Shown here: positions 35,341 to 43,834 of the stretch, in pieces
Layout: each line of letters begins with the position of its first letter
How positions within the stretch are numbered: the stretch's first letter is position 1
DNA from: Frankia sp. AiPa1
GTDB lineage: Bacteria > Actinomycetota > Actinomycetes > Frankiales > Frankiaceae
Assembly (NCBI RefSeq): GCF_023243075.1
Contig: NZ_JALKFZ020000117.1
Location: 1 to 55,259, forward strand
Length of the DNA: 55,259 nt
Direction of reading: 5' to 3'
Notes under the pieces: model-generated
What the model was told of the DNA's origin: nothing
The model's database searches: none
Seen by the model: only the letters and a program-made list of their open reading frames with translations
Position numbers and translations under genes: made by a program

Positions 35341-38112
35341 TCAGGCGGGGGGCATCGACCAGCGGGGCGTGGGGTAGCTCGGCCGTGGCGCGCCGGTCCG
35401 GCCGTCGGGGGCGCGGTCCGCGGGCGTGGTGTACCGCGGCGGTACGGGTGTACCGCCCCCATCCGTCCACGCGGTCCGTGCGGTGTGGCCGGCGTCGGCC
35501 GGGGCGGGCAGGCTGGCAGTGGGACCGCCGGACCCACCTGACCCGCCGGGCAGACCGGGTGCGGGCCGGCCCGAGCCGTGGTCGAGCGAGCCGTGGTCGA
35601 GCGAGCCGTCGTCGATGAAGTGGTCGTCGATGAAGTGGTCGTCCGCGGAGCGGTCGCGCCAGAGGCGGTTCTCCAGCAGGGTGAGCACGGCGGGCATGAG
35701 TACCACCCGGATGAGCGTGGCGTCGAGCAGGATCGCGGCGCCGAGCCCGACGCCGAGCTGCTTCATGCTGACCTGGGAAAGCGTCGCGAAGATCGAGAAC
35801 ACCGCGACCATGATGACCGCGGCACTGGTCACCACCCCGGCGCTGCGCCGCACTCCGACGGTCACCGCGTCCCGCATGGGCAGACCGGCCTCGCGGGCCT
35901 CCCGCACCCGGCTGAGCACGAAGACCTGGTAGTCCATGGACAGGCCGAACAGGATCACGAAGAGCATCAGCGGCAGCCAGATGGTGATCGCCCCGGTGGA
36001 GGTGTAGCCGAGCAGGCCATCGGCCCAGTGATGCTGGAAGACGGCGACGAGCAGACCGTACGCGGCGCCGACCGAGAGCAGGTTCAGCCCGACGGCGACG
36101 GCCGCGACCAGCGCGCTGCGGAACGCGGCGAGCAGCAGCAGGAAGGCGAGCACCAGCACGAAGCCGATGATCAGCGGCGTACGGGTGTGCAGGCGGTCGT
36201 TGAAGTCGACGGAGTCCGCGGTGGTGCCGGTGACGTCGGCGTGCAGGTTCGTCCGGGCCCCGGTGGATGCGGCGCCGAAAGTCGCCGGGATGACCGTGGA
36301 GCGCAGCACGTGCAGGGCTTTCGCCGACTCGCCGTTCGTGCCGCTGCCCGCGACCGGAATCTCGACCTTGGCGACCTGGTGGTCGGGGGTGTAAGTGATG
36401 CTCACCGGCTCGAACATCCGGCCGGAGGCGACCGCCCGCCGGTGCAGATCGTCCAGTGCGTGCTGCGCGGCCGCAGTGGTCAGGCGGGAACCATCCGTGC
36501 TGGAGACGACCACGGACGCCGCGACCTGGCCGCCGGGGAAGGCGTCCGACAGCCGCTCGTAGGTCTTCATGATCGGGAGTTTGCGAGGAATGTCGTCCAC
36601 GCCGGGCTCGGCCGTGTGCATCCCGAGCGCGGGCAGGGCGAGCAGGAGCAGCAGGCCCCCGGTGATCACGGCGACCGGCTTCGGCCGGCGCAACAGCCGG
36701 CCCATCACGCCCGGCTTCACCAGCTGCGCCTGGTAGACGCGCCGCCGCGCCAGCAGCTCGTCCCTCGGGTCAATCACCGCGTCGCCCGCGTCGCCCGCGT
36801 CGCCGTGCGGACCGGCCAGATGGGCCGGGCCGGGCTGGCCGGGGATGGTCGCCTCGCCGGCACCGTCGTGACGCGGACCGTGGCTCCGGGCCCGACGCCC
36901 GCCGCGACGGACGGTCGCGCCGCGGCGGCGACGCCAGGGCAGCCGCAGCAGCTCGACCCGGTCGCCGAGCATCGACAGCAGGGCCGGCAGGACGGTGATC
37001 GATCCGAGCACGGCCACCAGCACCACGATGATCGTGCCGACGGCGACGCCGGTGAACGTGGCCATCCCGGTGAGGAACAGCCCGGCCATCGAGACCGCGA
37101 CGGTCAGGCCCGAGGTCAGCACGGCGTGCCCGGACGTGTCCGCGGCGATCTCCAGCGCGCGCTCGGGGCTGTGCCCGGCGGCACGCTCCTCCCGCTCCCG
37201 GCGGATGTAGAACAGGGCGTAGTCGACGCCGACGGCCAGGCCGATGAGCAGCATCACCGAGGTGGCGGTTTCGTCGGTGGGGAAGGCGCGGCTGGCGAAC
37301 GCGACGAGGCCGAGCGCGGCGACGAACGAGGTCAGTGCCAGCGCCATCGGGATCAGTGCGGCGACGACCGCGCCGAACACGGCGAGCAGGATGCCGAGGG
37401 TAAGCGGGATCGCGAGGAACTCGGCGCGGTGGAAGTCCTTGCCGACGGTGGCGCTGAGCGCCTTGTCGGAACTCGCGTCCCCGAACTGCTCGACCGACAC
37501 GCCCGGATGCGCGGCCTGGACGGCCTTGACCGCGTCCAGAGTGGGCTCGACCTTGGCGTGATCGTCGGCGTCGCCCTTGAGGTCGAAGGTCACCAGGACG
37601 GAGCGCAGGTCGTGGGAGACCAGCCCCGGGTCGGTCCGCGCCCCGGGCGCCGCGATGGGCGCGCGCAGCTCGACGGCCACCCCGGTGGCCTGGATGCGGG
37701 TCGCGGTGTCACTGACCGTCGCCCGGATCTGGGGATCGGCGAGCAGCGTCTGCGCGTCCGCCGCCGGGGTCGACCGCTGGATGAGGACGTTCTCGCTGTC
37801 CGTGTCGACCCAGCCGTGCGCGGTCAGGGTCTTCTCGGCCCGGCCCGACTCGCCGATGCCCTCGTCCGCGTCGGTGATGGTGTGCGTCCCGATCAGGCCA
37901 CCGACGAAGATCGCGAGAACGACGCCCAGCACCCAGCCGCCGACGGCGAGCTTGCGGTGCCGCACGCTCCAGCGCGCCGCCCGCGCGGCGAGGTGGGTGG
38001 GATGCCGGCCGGGCGGCCCCTGCCCGTCCGGTGGGCCGACGGTCCAGTCCGGTTGTCCGGGTCTGGCCGGCTGACCAGGGAGATTGGCCGATGTCCGAGG
38101 CGTCGATCGCAT
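35341..38112 (-). CDS. MMPL-family (RND superfamily) exporter
   Basis: Inner-membrane protein of 923 residues with about twelve helices in two MMPL halves. The first half has [20 protein letters not shown] and the second [20 protein letters not shown], which carry the helix-4 and helix-10 Asp-Tyr pairs of proton-driven MMPL/MmpL proteins. A ~70-residue Arg/Gly-rich cytoplasmic loop links the halves. The C-terminus is ~100 residues of Asp/His then Pro/Gly-rich sequence, with [12 protein letters not shown] and [14 protein letters not shown] repeats. Members export lipids, pigments or antimicrobials; substrate is unknown. No TetR regulator is adjacent. Confidence 0.92.
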   Translation of the reverse strand: MRSTPRTSANLPGQPARPGQPDWTVGPPDGQGPPGRHPTHLAARAARWSVRHRKLAVGGWVLGVVLAIFVGGLIGTHTITDADEGIGESGRAEKTLTAHGWVDTDSENVLIQRSTPAADAQTLLADPQIRATVSDTATRIQATGVAVELRAPIAAPGARTDPGLVSHDLRSVLVTFDLKGDADDHAKVEPTLDAVKAVQAAHPGVSVEQFGDASSDKALSATVGKDFHRAEFLAIPLTLGILLAVFGAVVAALIPMALALTSFVAALGLVAFASRAFPTDETATSVMLLIGLAVGVDYALFYIRREREERAAGHSPERALEIAADTSGHAVLTSGLTVAVSMAGLFLTGMATFTGVAVGTIIVVLVAVLGSITVLPALLSMLGDRVELLRLPWRRRRGATVRRGGRRARSHGPRHDGAGEATIPGQPGPAHLAGPHGDAGDAGDAVIDPRDELLARRRVYQAQLVKPGVMGRLLRRPKPVAVITGGLLLLLALPALGMHTAEPGVDDIPRKLPIMKTYERLSDAFPGGQVAASVVVSSTDGSRLTTAAAQHALDDLHRRAVASGRMFEPVSITYTPDHQVAKVEIPVAGSGTNGESAKALHVLRSTVIPATFGAASTGARTNLHADVTGTTADSVDFNDRLHTRTPLIIGFVLVLAFLLLLAAFRSALVAAVAVGLNLLSVGAAYGLLVAVFQHHWADGLLGYTSTGAITIWLPLMLFVILFGLSMDYQVFVLSRVREAREAGLPMRDAVTVGVRRSAGVVTSAAVIMVAVFSIFATLSQVSMKQLGVGLGAAILLDATLIRVVLMPAVLTLLENRLWRDRSADDHFIDDHFIDDGSLDHGSLDHGSGRPAPGLPGGSGGSGGPTASLPAPADAGHTARTAWTDGGGTPVPPRYTTPADRAPDGRTGAPRPSYPTPRWSMPPA

Positions 38113-38255
38113 GGAACGACGATCTCGTCCCGTTCGTTGACCGTCACTGCGGCGAGCTACCAGATGTCTACTATGGTCCTCCGCCGCCCCACGGCTATGG
38201 CCTGCCGCCCTGCCGGGGTAGGGCTGTCCCCCCCGACGGGCGGCGCCCGGATCGG

Positions 38256-38303
38256 TCGGTCGGGCGCCGGGTCGGTCGGGCGCCGGGTCGGTCAGGCGCC
38301 GGC
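38256..38303. repeat. Three copies of a 16-bp tandem repeat at the purC 3' end
   Basis: The unit TCGGTCGGGCGCCGGG occurs at 38256-38271 and 38272-38287, and with two substitutions at 38288-38303. The third copy contains the purC stop and last codons. It could be a slippage product; the GGCGCC cores could pair with each other. Confidence 0.8.
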
Positions 38304-39203
38304 GAGGTAGTCCTTGAACGAGATGCCGGTCAGGCGCTCGTACGCCTCGACGTAGCGGGCCCGGGTGGACTCGACGACATCGTCCGGCAGCTCGGGGCCG
38401 GGCTCGGTCTTGTCCCAGCCGGTGTTGACCAGGTAGTCCCGGATGAACTGCTTGTCGAACGACGGCTGCGCCGCGCCCGGTGCCCAGGTGTCCTCCGGCC
38501 AGAACCGCGAGGAGTCCGGGGTGAGCACCTCGTCCGCGAGGCGCAGGTCGCCGTCGGTGTCGTGCCCGAACTCGAACTTGGTGTCGGCGAGCAGGATGCC
38601 TCGCTCGGCGGCGAGGTCGCTGGCCCGGCCGAAGATCTGCAGGGTGAGCCGCTCGAGCTCGGCGGCGAGCTCCGCGCCGACCCGGCCGGCCGCGTCGGCC
38701 CGGCTGATGTTCTCGTCATGCTGGCCGATCGGTGCCTTCGTCGACGGCGTGTAGATCGTCGTGGGCAGCTTGCTTCCGTCCACCAGGCCGGGTGGCAGCG
38801 GGTGGCCGCTGACGGCGCCGGTGCGGTTGTAGTCCTTCAGGCCGCTGCCGGTGAGGTAGCCGCGGGCGACACACTCGATGAGCACCATGTCGAGCCGGCG
38901 GCACAGCATCGAGCGGCCACGCAGCTGCTCGGCGTACGGCGCGAGCTCGGCCGGGTACTCGTCCACGTTCGAGCTGATGACGTGGGACGGGACGAGGTCG
39001 GCGAGCTGGTCGAACCACCACAGCGACAGCCCGGTCAGCACCGCGCCCTTGTCCGGGATCTCGGTGGGCAGGACCACGTCGAACGCCGAGATGCGGTCGC
39101 TGGCGACCAGGAGCACGGCGTCGTCCCCGACGGCGAACAGCTCCCGGACCTTGCCCGAACCCAGATGCGTGAGCCCGGCGAACTCCTCATGTGTCAGCGG
39201 CAT
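38292..39203 (-). CDS. purC: Phosphoribosylaminoimidazole-succinocarboxamide synthase (SAICAR synthetase)
   Basis: Condenses CAIR with aspartate using ATP in purine synthesis; 303 residues. Motifs: GKVRELFAVGDDAVLLVASD, VLPTEIPDKGAVLT, ECVARGYLTGSGLKDY, SKLPTTIYTPSTKAPIGQHD, DTKFEFG and the end PSFDKQFIRDYL. ATG 39203 begins MPLTHEEFAGL, the normal family N-terminus. The MMPL gene follows on the same strand 179 bases after the stop. The other purine genes of the window (purB, E, D, A) lie 8-15 kb away. Confidence 0.95.
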   Translation of the reverse strand: MPLTHEEFAGLTHLGSGKVRELFAVGDDAVLLVASDRISAFDVVLPTEIPDKGAVLTGLSLWWFDQLADLVPSHVISSNVDEYPAELAPYAEQLRGRSMLCRRLDMVLIECVARGYLTGSGLKDYNRTGAVSGHPLPPGLVDGSKLPTTIYTPSTKAPIGQHDENISRADAAGRVGAELAAELERLTLQIFGRASDLAAERGILLADTKFEFGHDTDGDLRLADEVLTPDSSRFWPEDTWAPGAAQPSFDKQFIRDYLVNTGWDKTEPGPELPDDVVESTRARYVEAYERLTGISFKDYLAGA

Positions 39204-39317
39204 GCCCTGCACCGTACCCATCCCCGACACGTTCCCGCGTCCGAACGCGACGCGGTCAGGCCAGCTCAGCGACGAGATCGGCCGCCTCGGCGAGCGCCGG
39301 GCCCCCCGGGCCAAACG

Positions 39318-39396
39318 TGATCTACAACAGCGACAACTCGATCTACAACTTCAGCGGACAACAAGCGCGGCGAGTTGTCGCTCACGTTGTAGATCA
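39318..39396. repeat. Long imperfect hairpin next to purC
   Basis: The left arm TGATCTACAAC then AGCGACAACTCG pairs with CGAGTTGTCGCT, a three-base bulge, and GTTGTAGATCA. This gives 23 paired bases around a ~31-base loop, which itself repeats GATCTACAACTT. It lies 115 bases upstream of the purC start and directly precedes the region homologous to element A's flank. Confidence 0.8.
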
Positions 39397-39461
39397 TTCA
39401 GGGCCGGCGCGCCGCCGCCCGAGGATCAGCGTCACATCTTGTAGCGGAAATCTCGTGGCCA

Positions 39462-39545
39462 GGCGGACTCAAGATCCAAGTAGGTCGCTGTGGGCGTTTT
39501 CGTGTCCGATTTGCCCCCCACGGCGACCTACTTAGACGGATCTTG
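39462..39545 (+). repeat. Dispersed foldback element, copy B
   Basis: Homologue of 14341-14424 (73 of 84 identical). The arms are stronger here. CAAGATCC and then AAGTAGGTCGCTGTGGG face CCCACGGCGACCTACTT (16 of 17 pairing) and GGATCTTG, around a loop that includes CGTGTCCGATTTGC. It lies in the purC/HIT intergenic region. No transposase is nearby. Confidence 0.8.
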
Positions 39546-39772
39546 CTTTTCGGCCGGCCGCACCCGGCTACACAGTGTGGCGATCATGGGCTCCGGTTGG
39601 TGTTGCCGGGGGAGAGGAGAGGAGGGGAGCGGGGGGTGCGGTGGGGGGTGGGTATGGGGGTGCGGAATGTGGGCCTTGGGGTCTCGGTTCGGGGATTGGC
39701 GCGTCCCCACGTCGGCGGCGAGGGTTCCGATGGCCGCGCCGGATGCGATGATCCGGGTGGGGAGGTGTGGGT

Positions 39773-40261
39773 GTGAGTGCCGAATGGCTGGCGATGCTCC
39801 GGCGTGGTGAGGATCCGAACGTGCTGTACCGGCTGCGGACCGGATGGGCCGTTCTGGGTGACACGCAGCATCTTCCCGGATACTGCGTTCTGGTCCATGC
39901 GGACGACGTCGACCACCTGACCGATCTTCCGCGGGCCCGGCGGGCTGACTTCCTGTTCGATCTCGCGCTGCTCGGGGAGGCCATCAGCCGGGTCTGCGCG
40001 GCGAACGACCCGGGATTTCTCCGGATCAACTACGAGATTCTCGGGAATCTCTGGCCGCACCTGCACGGCCACGTTCGCGCTCGCTATTCCTGGGAAGAGG
40101 CGCGCCTCCGGGTCGGGCCCGTCTATCTGTATGGCGACGACGTCCGCCGCGCCGAGCGTCATGCGGTCGGCCCCGTGCACGAAACCCTGCGGGCCCAGCT
40201 CACCGACGCGCTCAGAGCGATCACCCGGGACGCCTACGGCGAGGATACTCTTCAGCCCTGA
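39773..40261 (+). CDS. HIT-like nucleotide hydrolase/transferase
   Basis: Soluble protein of 162 residues. The catalytic histidine triad is HLHGHVRARY (H-x-H-x-H), with LPGYCVLVHADDVDHLTDLP and INYEILGNLWPHLH matching the HIT fold used by diadenosine polyphosphate hydrolases. Start GTG 39773 has GGGGAGG seven bases upstream; GTG 39767 is too close to that site. The NUDIX gene starts 40 bases downstream. Both act on nucleotide-diphosphate bonds, so a shared housecleaning role is plausible. Confidence 0.87.
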   Translation: MSAEWLAMLRRGEDPNVLYRLRTGWAVLGDTQHLPGYCVLVHADDVDHLTDLPRARRADFLFDLALLGEAISRVCAANDPGFLRINYEILGNLWPHLHGHVRARYSWEEARLRVGPVYLYGDDVRRAERHAVGPVHETLRAQLTDALRAITRDAYGEDTLQP

Positions 40262-40301
40262 AACCGGAATACCGGGTAGCGTTGGGGAGGCGGGTCGGAC
40301 G

Positions 40302-40847
40302 GTGCGCTGGAAAGTGCGGGGACGCCGCCTGGCTTTCGCCACGCCCTGGCTCGGGGTCTGGTTCCTGGACGTCGAGCAACCCGACGGTACGGCCAGTGAA
40401 TACCATGTCGTGCAGCTGCGTGACCTGGCAGTTGTCGCCGCCGTGGACGATTCCGACCGGGTGCTGATGATGTGGCGGCACCGGATTGCCACGGACAGCT
40501 GGGCCTGGGAGTTCCCCATGGGCCTGGTCGAGGATGGCGAGGATCCGCAGGCCGCCGGGGCGCGGGAGCTCGAGGAGGAGACCGGCTGGCGGCCCGGCTC
40601 GGTCCGTCCGCTGCTCTACGCGGAGCCTGCCAGCGGCATCACCAACGCCCGGCATTTCCTGTTCCGGGCTGACGGATGTGTGCGGGTCGCTGCGCCCACG
40701 GAGCAGAACGAATCCGACCAGATTTCCTGGATCCCGCTCGCCGAACTCCACGGAATGATCAATCGCCGGGAGATCGTCAGTAGTGCGACCATCAGCGGGG
40801 CGCTGCTTCTTCTTTTGTCGTCTCCGACCGGTGTGACGCCGGCGTGA
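40302..40847 (+). CDS. NUDIX hydrolase
   Basis: Protein of 181 residues. The Nudix box GLVEDGEDPQAAGARELEEE followed by TGW fits G-x5-E-x7-REUxEExGU. An upstream WRHRIATDSWAWEFPMG and downstream ASGITNARHFLF resemble ADP-ribose/nucleoside-diphosphate-sugar hydrolases. GTG 40302 is preceded by GGGGAGG, 11 bases away. It is probably co-transcribed with the HIT gene. Exact substrate cannot be read. Confidence 0.87.
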   Translation: MRWKVRGRRLAFATPWLGVWFLDVEQPDGTASEYHVVQLRDLAVVAAVDDSDRVLMMWRHRIATDSWAWEFPMGLVEDGEDPQAAGARELEEETGWRPGSVRPLLYAEPASGITNARHFLFRADGCVRVAAPTEQNESDQISWIPLAELHGMINRREIVSSATISGALLLLLSSPTGVTPA

Positions 40848-41540
40848 ACAATCGCCGGCGTCGGATATCTGGTCCTCCTTTCCCGAGTGGTGGCGTCGGG
40901 CTCGGCAGCCCACCTCGGGATCTTCGTACTCCGCGATCTTTGATGATAAGTGTCCGCGATCGATGCGATCGTGAATCGGCGTTGGACGTCCAGGGGGATT
41001 CACCACTAACTTTGTGAACATGGTTGAGATCGCGGGCGGAACGTCGTCGGGCGTCTCCTGCGCGCCTGCCGTGCTCCCGGCGGGGATCCCGCTCGCGCCC
41101 GGATGGCACCTCGTCCAGCGGCGTGTGATCGACTTCATGCGTCGAAGCACAGCCTGCTGTCGCTGACCTGTCGCTGACTCGGCGGCCGGGCCAACCGCCG
41201 CCGGCCCCCTTTCTCTTGATCTTCTGATCGGCGCGGTTCCGCCCAACCGGACGCGCTGGCTGTCGCGGCTTCTGACTGTCGAGACGCAGGGGCAGGTCAG
41301 TTGGACGCGAGCCGCGTCGCCGCCGGCGGCCCACCCCGGCCCACCCCGGGACAGCGCCGTGATGCGCCTGCCTCGACCGCCGTGTGCCTTCTCGGGCCTG
41401 CCCGTTCTCACGATCCTGAGCGCTCTGGCGGCGGTCGTCCCGGACCCGTCTGAGCAGATGTCGATGCGGCCGAACCTCGCCGTGCCCTGCCCGTGACCGC
41501 AACACCGGCTGCATGACCAACACGATCGGAGATACGTCAG
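40848..41540. other. Leader region of the flavin monooxygenase
   Basis: Apart from the leader ORF at 41020-41166, no gene is supported. The DNA before 41020 is less GC-rich and has a TTGGAC (40982-40987) and TAACTT pair that could be a promoter. After the leader stop there is a GGCGGCCGG...CCGCCGCCGG pairing followed by CCCCCTTTCTCTTGATCTT, which could be an attenuator. Confidence 0.45.
41020..41166 (+). CDS. Putative cysteine-type leader peptide
   Basis: ORF of up to 48 codons from ATG 41020 (internal GTG starts are possible). It ends HLVQRRVIDFMRRSTACCR and a stop. That ending fits the actinobacterial leader-peptide pattern L-V-x-R-R-x-x-D-x-x-R-x-S-x-A-x-C, found before sulfur-metabolism genes. 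The tandem Cys-Cys codons sit two codons before the stop, where ribosome stalling at low cysteine could control downstream folding. The flavin monooxygenase begins 374 bases later. Confidence 0.6.
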   Translation: MVEIAGGTSSGVSCAPAVLPAGIPLAPGWHLVQRRVIDFMRRSTACCR

Positions 41541-42638
41541 ATGACGACGCTGACAAGGCCGGACACCCCTGGTCCGGACGCGGCCCGGCCGACGACGCGG
41601 CTCGGCTTCAACAGCCGTGTCTCGTTCACCACCGGCGAGGCGGGGCGCGGTCTGCGGGAAGGTATCGAGCTGTTCCAGGCGGCCGAGGGGCTCGGCTACC
41701 AGTCCGGCTGGACCTACCAGCGGCACTTCGACAACTACCTGTCCTCACCGTTGCCGTTCTTCGCCGCCGCCGGGCAGCACACCAGCCGGATCACCCTGGG
41801 CAGCGCGGTCATCCCCATGCGAAACCAGGAACCGATCCTGCTGGCCGAGGCGGCCGCTACCACGGATCTGCTCACGGATGGGCGGCTCCAGCTCGCCTTC
41901 TCCAGCGGCAGCGATGCCTGGGACGGCGTTTTCGGCACCGTCGCCACGGACGCCCGCACCGAGGGTCAGCGCCGGCTGCGCCGGTTCCTGGCCGGCGTCT
42001 CCGGCGAGGTCCTGCACACCGTCACCGAGCACCGGCCGCCCGGCCCCCCGCCCGGCACCGAGCTTCGGGTGACCCCGCACAGCCCGGGCCTGCGCGACCG
42101 GATCTGGTATGGCTCCGGCCACATCGCCTCGGCGGTGAACGCGGCCCGGCAGGGGCTGCGCCTGATCACCGGGACCATCCTGCGGGGGCTGGAGGAGGGT
42201 GAGACCTTCGGCGAGTACCAGGCCCGCCTGATCGGCGAGTACCGGACCGCCTGGGCGGACACCCACGGCACCCCGCCGCCACCGGTCGCCGTGGCCGCCT
42301 CCGTGCTACCCGCGCCGACCCGCGAGCTGCGGGAGATCTACGCCGCCTACGACCTGGAACGACGCACCTATGGTCCGGCCGCGTCCCGGCCGCGGGGCGC
42401 TCTGCCGCCGGTGAAGCTCGCCGACCTGCCCGCGGGGTTCGCGATGAGCCCGGTGTACCACGGAGACCCCGACACGGTGACCGACGCCGCCCTGGCGGAC
42501 CCGGGGCTGTCCGCCGCCGACGAGCTGGTCCTGTTCCTCCCGCCCGCCTTCGGCCTCGACCAGAACATCCGCCTGCTCACCGACCTGGCCACCACCGTCG
42601 CCCCCGCCCTCGGCTGGGCTCCCGCCGCTTCCGCATAG
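41541..42638 (+). CDS. LLM-class flavin-dependent monooxygenase
   Basis: Luciferase-like oxidoreductase of 365 residues using reduced FMN and oxygen. Typical segments: TRLGFNSRVSF, LFQAAEGLGYQSGW, ITLGSAVIPMRNQEPILLAE, TTDLLTDGRLQLAFSSGS and the late AMSPVYHGDPDTV. The TIM-barrel order is complete. The substrate could be a sulfonate, but this rests on the leader peptide upstream. ATG 41541 follows GGAGATACGTCAG. No reductase or transporter partner is adjacent. Confidence 0.88.
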   Translation: MTTLTRPDTPGPDAARPTTRLGFNSRVSFTTGEAGRGLREGIELFQAAEGLGYQSGWTYQRHFDNYLSSPLPFFAAAGQHTSRITLGSAVIPMRNQEPILLAEAAATTDLLTDGRLQLAFSSGSDAWDGVFGTVATDARTEGQRRLRRFLAGVSGEVLHTVTEHRPPGPPPGTELRVTPHSPGLRDRIWYGSGHIASAVNAARQGLRLITGTILRGLEEGETFGEYQARLIGEYRTAWADTHGTPPPPVAVAASVLPAPTRELREIYAAYDLERRTYGPAASRPRGALPPVKLADLPAGFAMSPVYHGDPDTVTDAALADPGLSAADELVLFLPPAFGLDQNIRLLTDLATTVAPALGWAPAASA

Positions 42639-42774
42639 ACGACCCGGATCGCAACCATCTGCGGTGAGGTGCCGGGCGTCCCGGGGTCGTCGTTCTGCGG
42701 CGTGGGTATGCGCGAGCGGTGAGTGACGCCGAGCATGGACACGGCCGGACGGGCGTCGACGGGAGGCGGAACGG

Positions 42775-43662
42775 GTGGATACCTCGCAAGGCCGTTGCGG
42801 CGACTCCCCCGGCGATGCCGCGGTGCCGGTCGGCGGGGTGCCCGCCGACGAGGCCGCTGTGCCGACGGGCGGTAGGCCTGCCGACGAGGCCGCGGTGTCC
42901 GTGGGCGAGGCGGTCGCGGTGTGTGTTGGCGAGACCGGCGTGCTCGCGGGGGAAGCTGCCACGACTCGGCCGGAGCACGGCATCTACGGGACGATCCTCA
43001 CCGCGGGCCTGATCGGTGCGCAGGATCCCCGAACCGACTCGCTCGCGGACATTGTCACGGATGTCCTGGTCACGGTCGCCGTGTTCTGGCTGGCGCACGG
43101 CTATGCGCGCGCCGCCGCTCGTCCCTTCGCCTCCGATGGACGGATCACCGTGTCCGGGCCCCCACCGGCCACGCCAACGGCGTCATCCCCGCCTCCGCCA
43201 CCGTCGTCGTCACCGCGACTGCCACCGTCGCCGTCGTCGCCACCGCTGTCGTCGCCACCGCAACCGCCGCCGTCACCGCAACCGCCGTCGTCGCCACCTC
43301 CGCCATCGCTACCGCCACCGTCGTCGCCATTGCCGCCCCCACCACCGCCAATGCCGGCATCGCCAACGTCGCCGGCGGCGAGTCACGGGCTGCGGGTGGT
43401 GTGGCCGGCGCTGGTGGCGAGCTGGCCGCTGGCCAGGGCGTCGTTGCTGCCGCTCGGGGTGTTGGTGGTGGCGCGTCTGCTCGGGGCGTCGATGGACAAC
43501 GCGCAGGAAGCCGCGCTGTGGGCCTGCGTCCTTCTGCTCGCCGTGTGGGGCCTTCTGGCTGGTAGAGCCGGCGGTCTCGCCGGCTGGCGGCTGGTGCGCT
43601 ACACCCTGGGCAGCTGCCTGTTTGGTCTGGTTCTCGTCGCCCTGGAGACTGCCATCCACTGA
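42775..43662 (+). CDS. Membrane protein interrupted by a Pro/Ser-rich insert
   Basis: Protein of 295 residues, GTG start with GGGAGG upstream. Residues 1-~65 are Ala/Gly/Val-rich with a repeated PADEAAV motif. IYGTILTAGLIGAQD and DIVTDVLVTVAVFWLAHGYA then form the first conserved membrane helix with a His. About 75 residues of almost only Pro and Ser follow. Then come three more helices (WPALVASWPLARASLLPLGV..., WACVLLLAVWGLL, GSCLFGLVLVALETAIH). The helices look like an uncharacterised actinobacterial small membrane family split by the insert. Function is unknown. Confidence 0.7.
   Translation: MDTSQGRCGDSPGDAAVPVGGVPADEAAVPTGGRPADEAAVSVGEAVAVCVGETGVLAGEAATTRPEHGIYGTILTAGLIGAQDPRTDSLADIVTDVLVTVAVFWLAHGYARAAARPFASDGRITVSGPPPATPTASSPPPPPSSSPRLPPSPSSPPLSSPPQPPPSPQPPSSPPPPSLPPPSSPLPPPPPPMPASPTSPAASHGLRVVWPALVASWPLARASLLPLGVLVVARLLGASMDNAQEAALWACVLLLAVWGLLAGRAGGLAGWRLVRYTLGSCLFGLVLVALETAIH
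43190..43370. repeat. Low-complexity (CCGCCA/CCGTCG)n tract
   Basis: Degenerate six-base repeats encode the Pro/Ser run of the membrane protein. The tract is likely to vary in length between strains. Confidence 0.8.
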
Positions 43663-43681
43663 GTACCCGTCCTGAATCTGA

Positions 43682-43783
43682 GCGACGCCTCCGCCTGCCA
43701 AAGTCCCCCTGCGCGCCGAACTCTCGGCCGCACTGAGCGCGCTCACCGCCGAGGCCTACCGCGAGACCGACGCCAAACCATGA
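43682..43783 (+). pseudogene. Possible C-terminal gene remnant
   Basis: An open frame directly after a TGA, without a start codon, reads ...AKVPLRAELSAALSALTAEAYRETDAKP and stops. Composition is helix-forming and protein-like, unlike random GC-rich frames. It may be the tail of a lost gene; the parent family is not recognised. Confidence 0.25.
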
Positions 43784-43834
43784 GGGGCGGGTGGGGGATG
43801 GATTCCGTTCATCGGCCGAGGAAGTGACGACAGA

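Larger units (their letters stand above)
39204..39772. other. Intergenic region between purC and the HIT gene, rich in foldback structure
   Basis: It contains a long hairpin (39318-39396) and foldback element B (39462-39545), then a purine-rich stretch (39598-39665) of GGGGAG-type repeats. No gene is supported. Short frames on both strands lack family features. Confidence 0.55.

Noticed and set aside
38134..38180. TetR-type operator upstream of the MMPL gene (ACCA...TGGT around 38158-38179)
   Set aside because: Half-sites are only four bases and no regulator gene is adjacent; not better than chance.
38256..38303. Possible CRISPR-like or iteron array
   Set aside because: Only three 16-bp tandem copies without spacers; no cas genes or replication genes nearby.
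35578..38310. 910-codon plus-strand frame antisense to the MMPL gene
   Set aside because: Asp/Arg/Gly/His-rich shadow; the minus strand has a complete membrane transporter.
40792..41556. 254-codon minus-strand frame in the LLM upstream region
   Set aside because: Arg/Ser/Gly-rich product without motifs; no ribosome site; overlaps the leader ORF on the plus strand.
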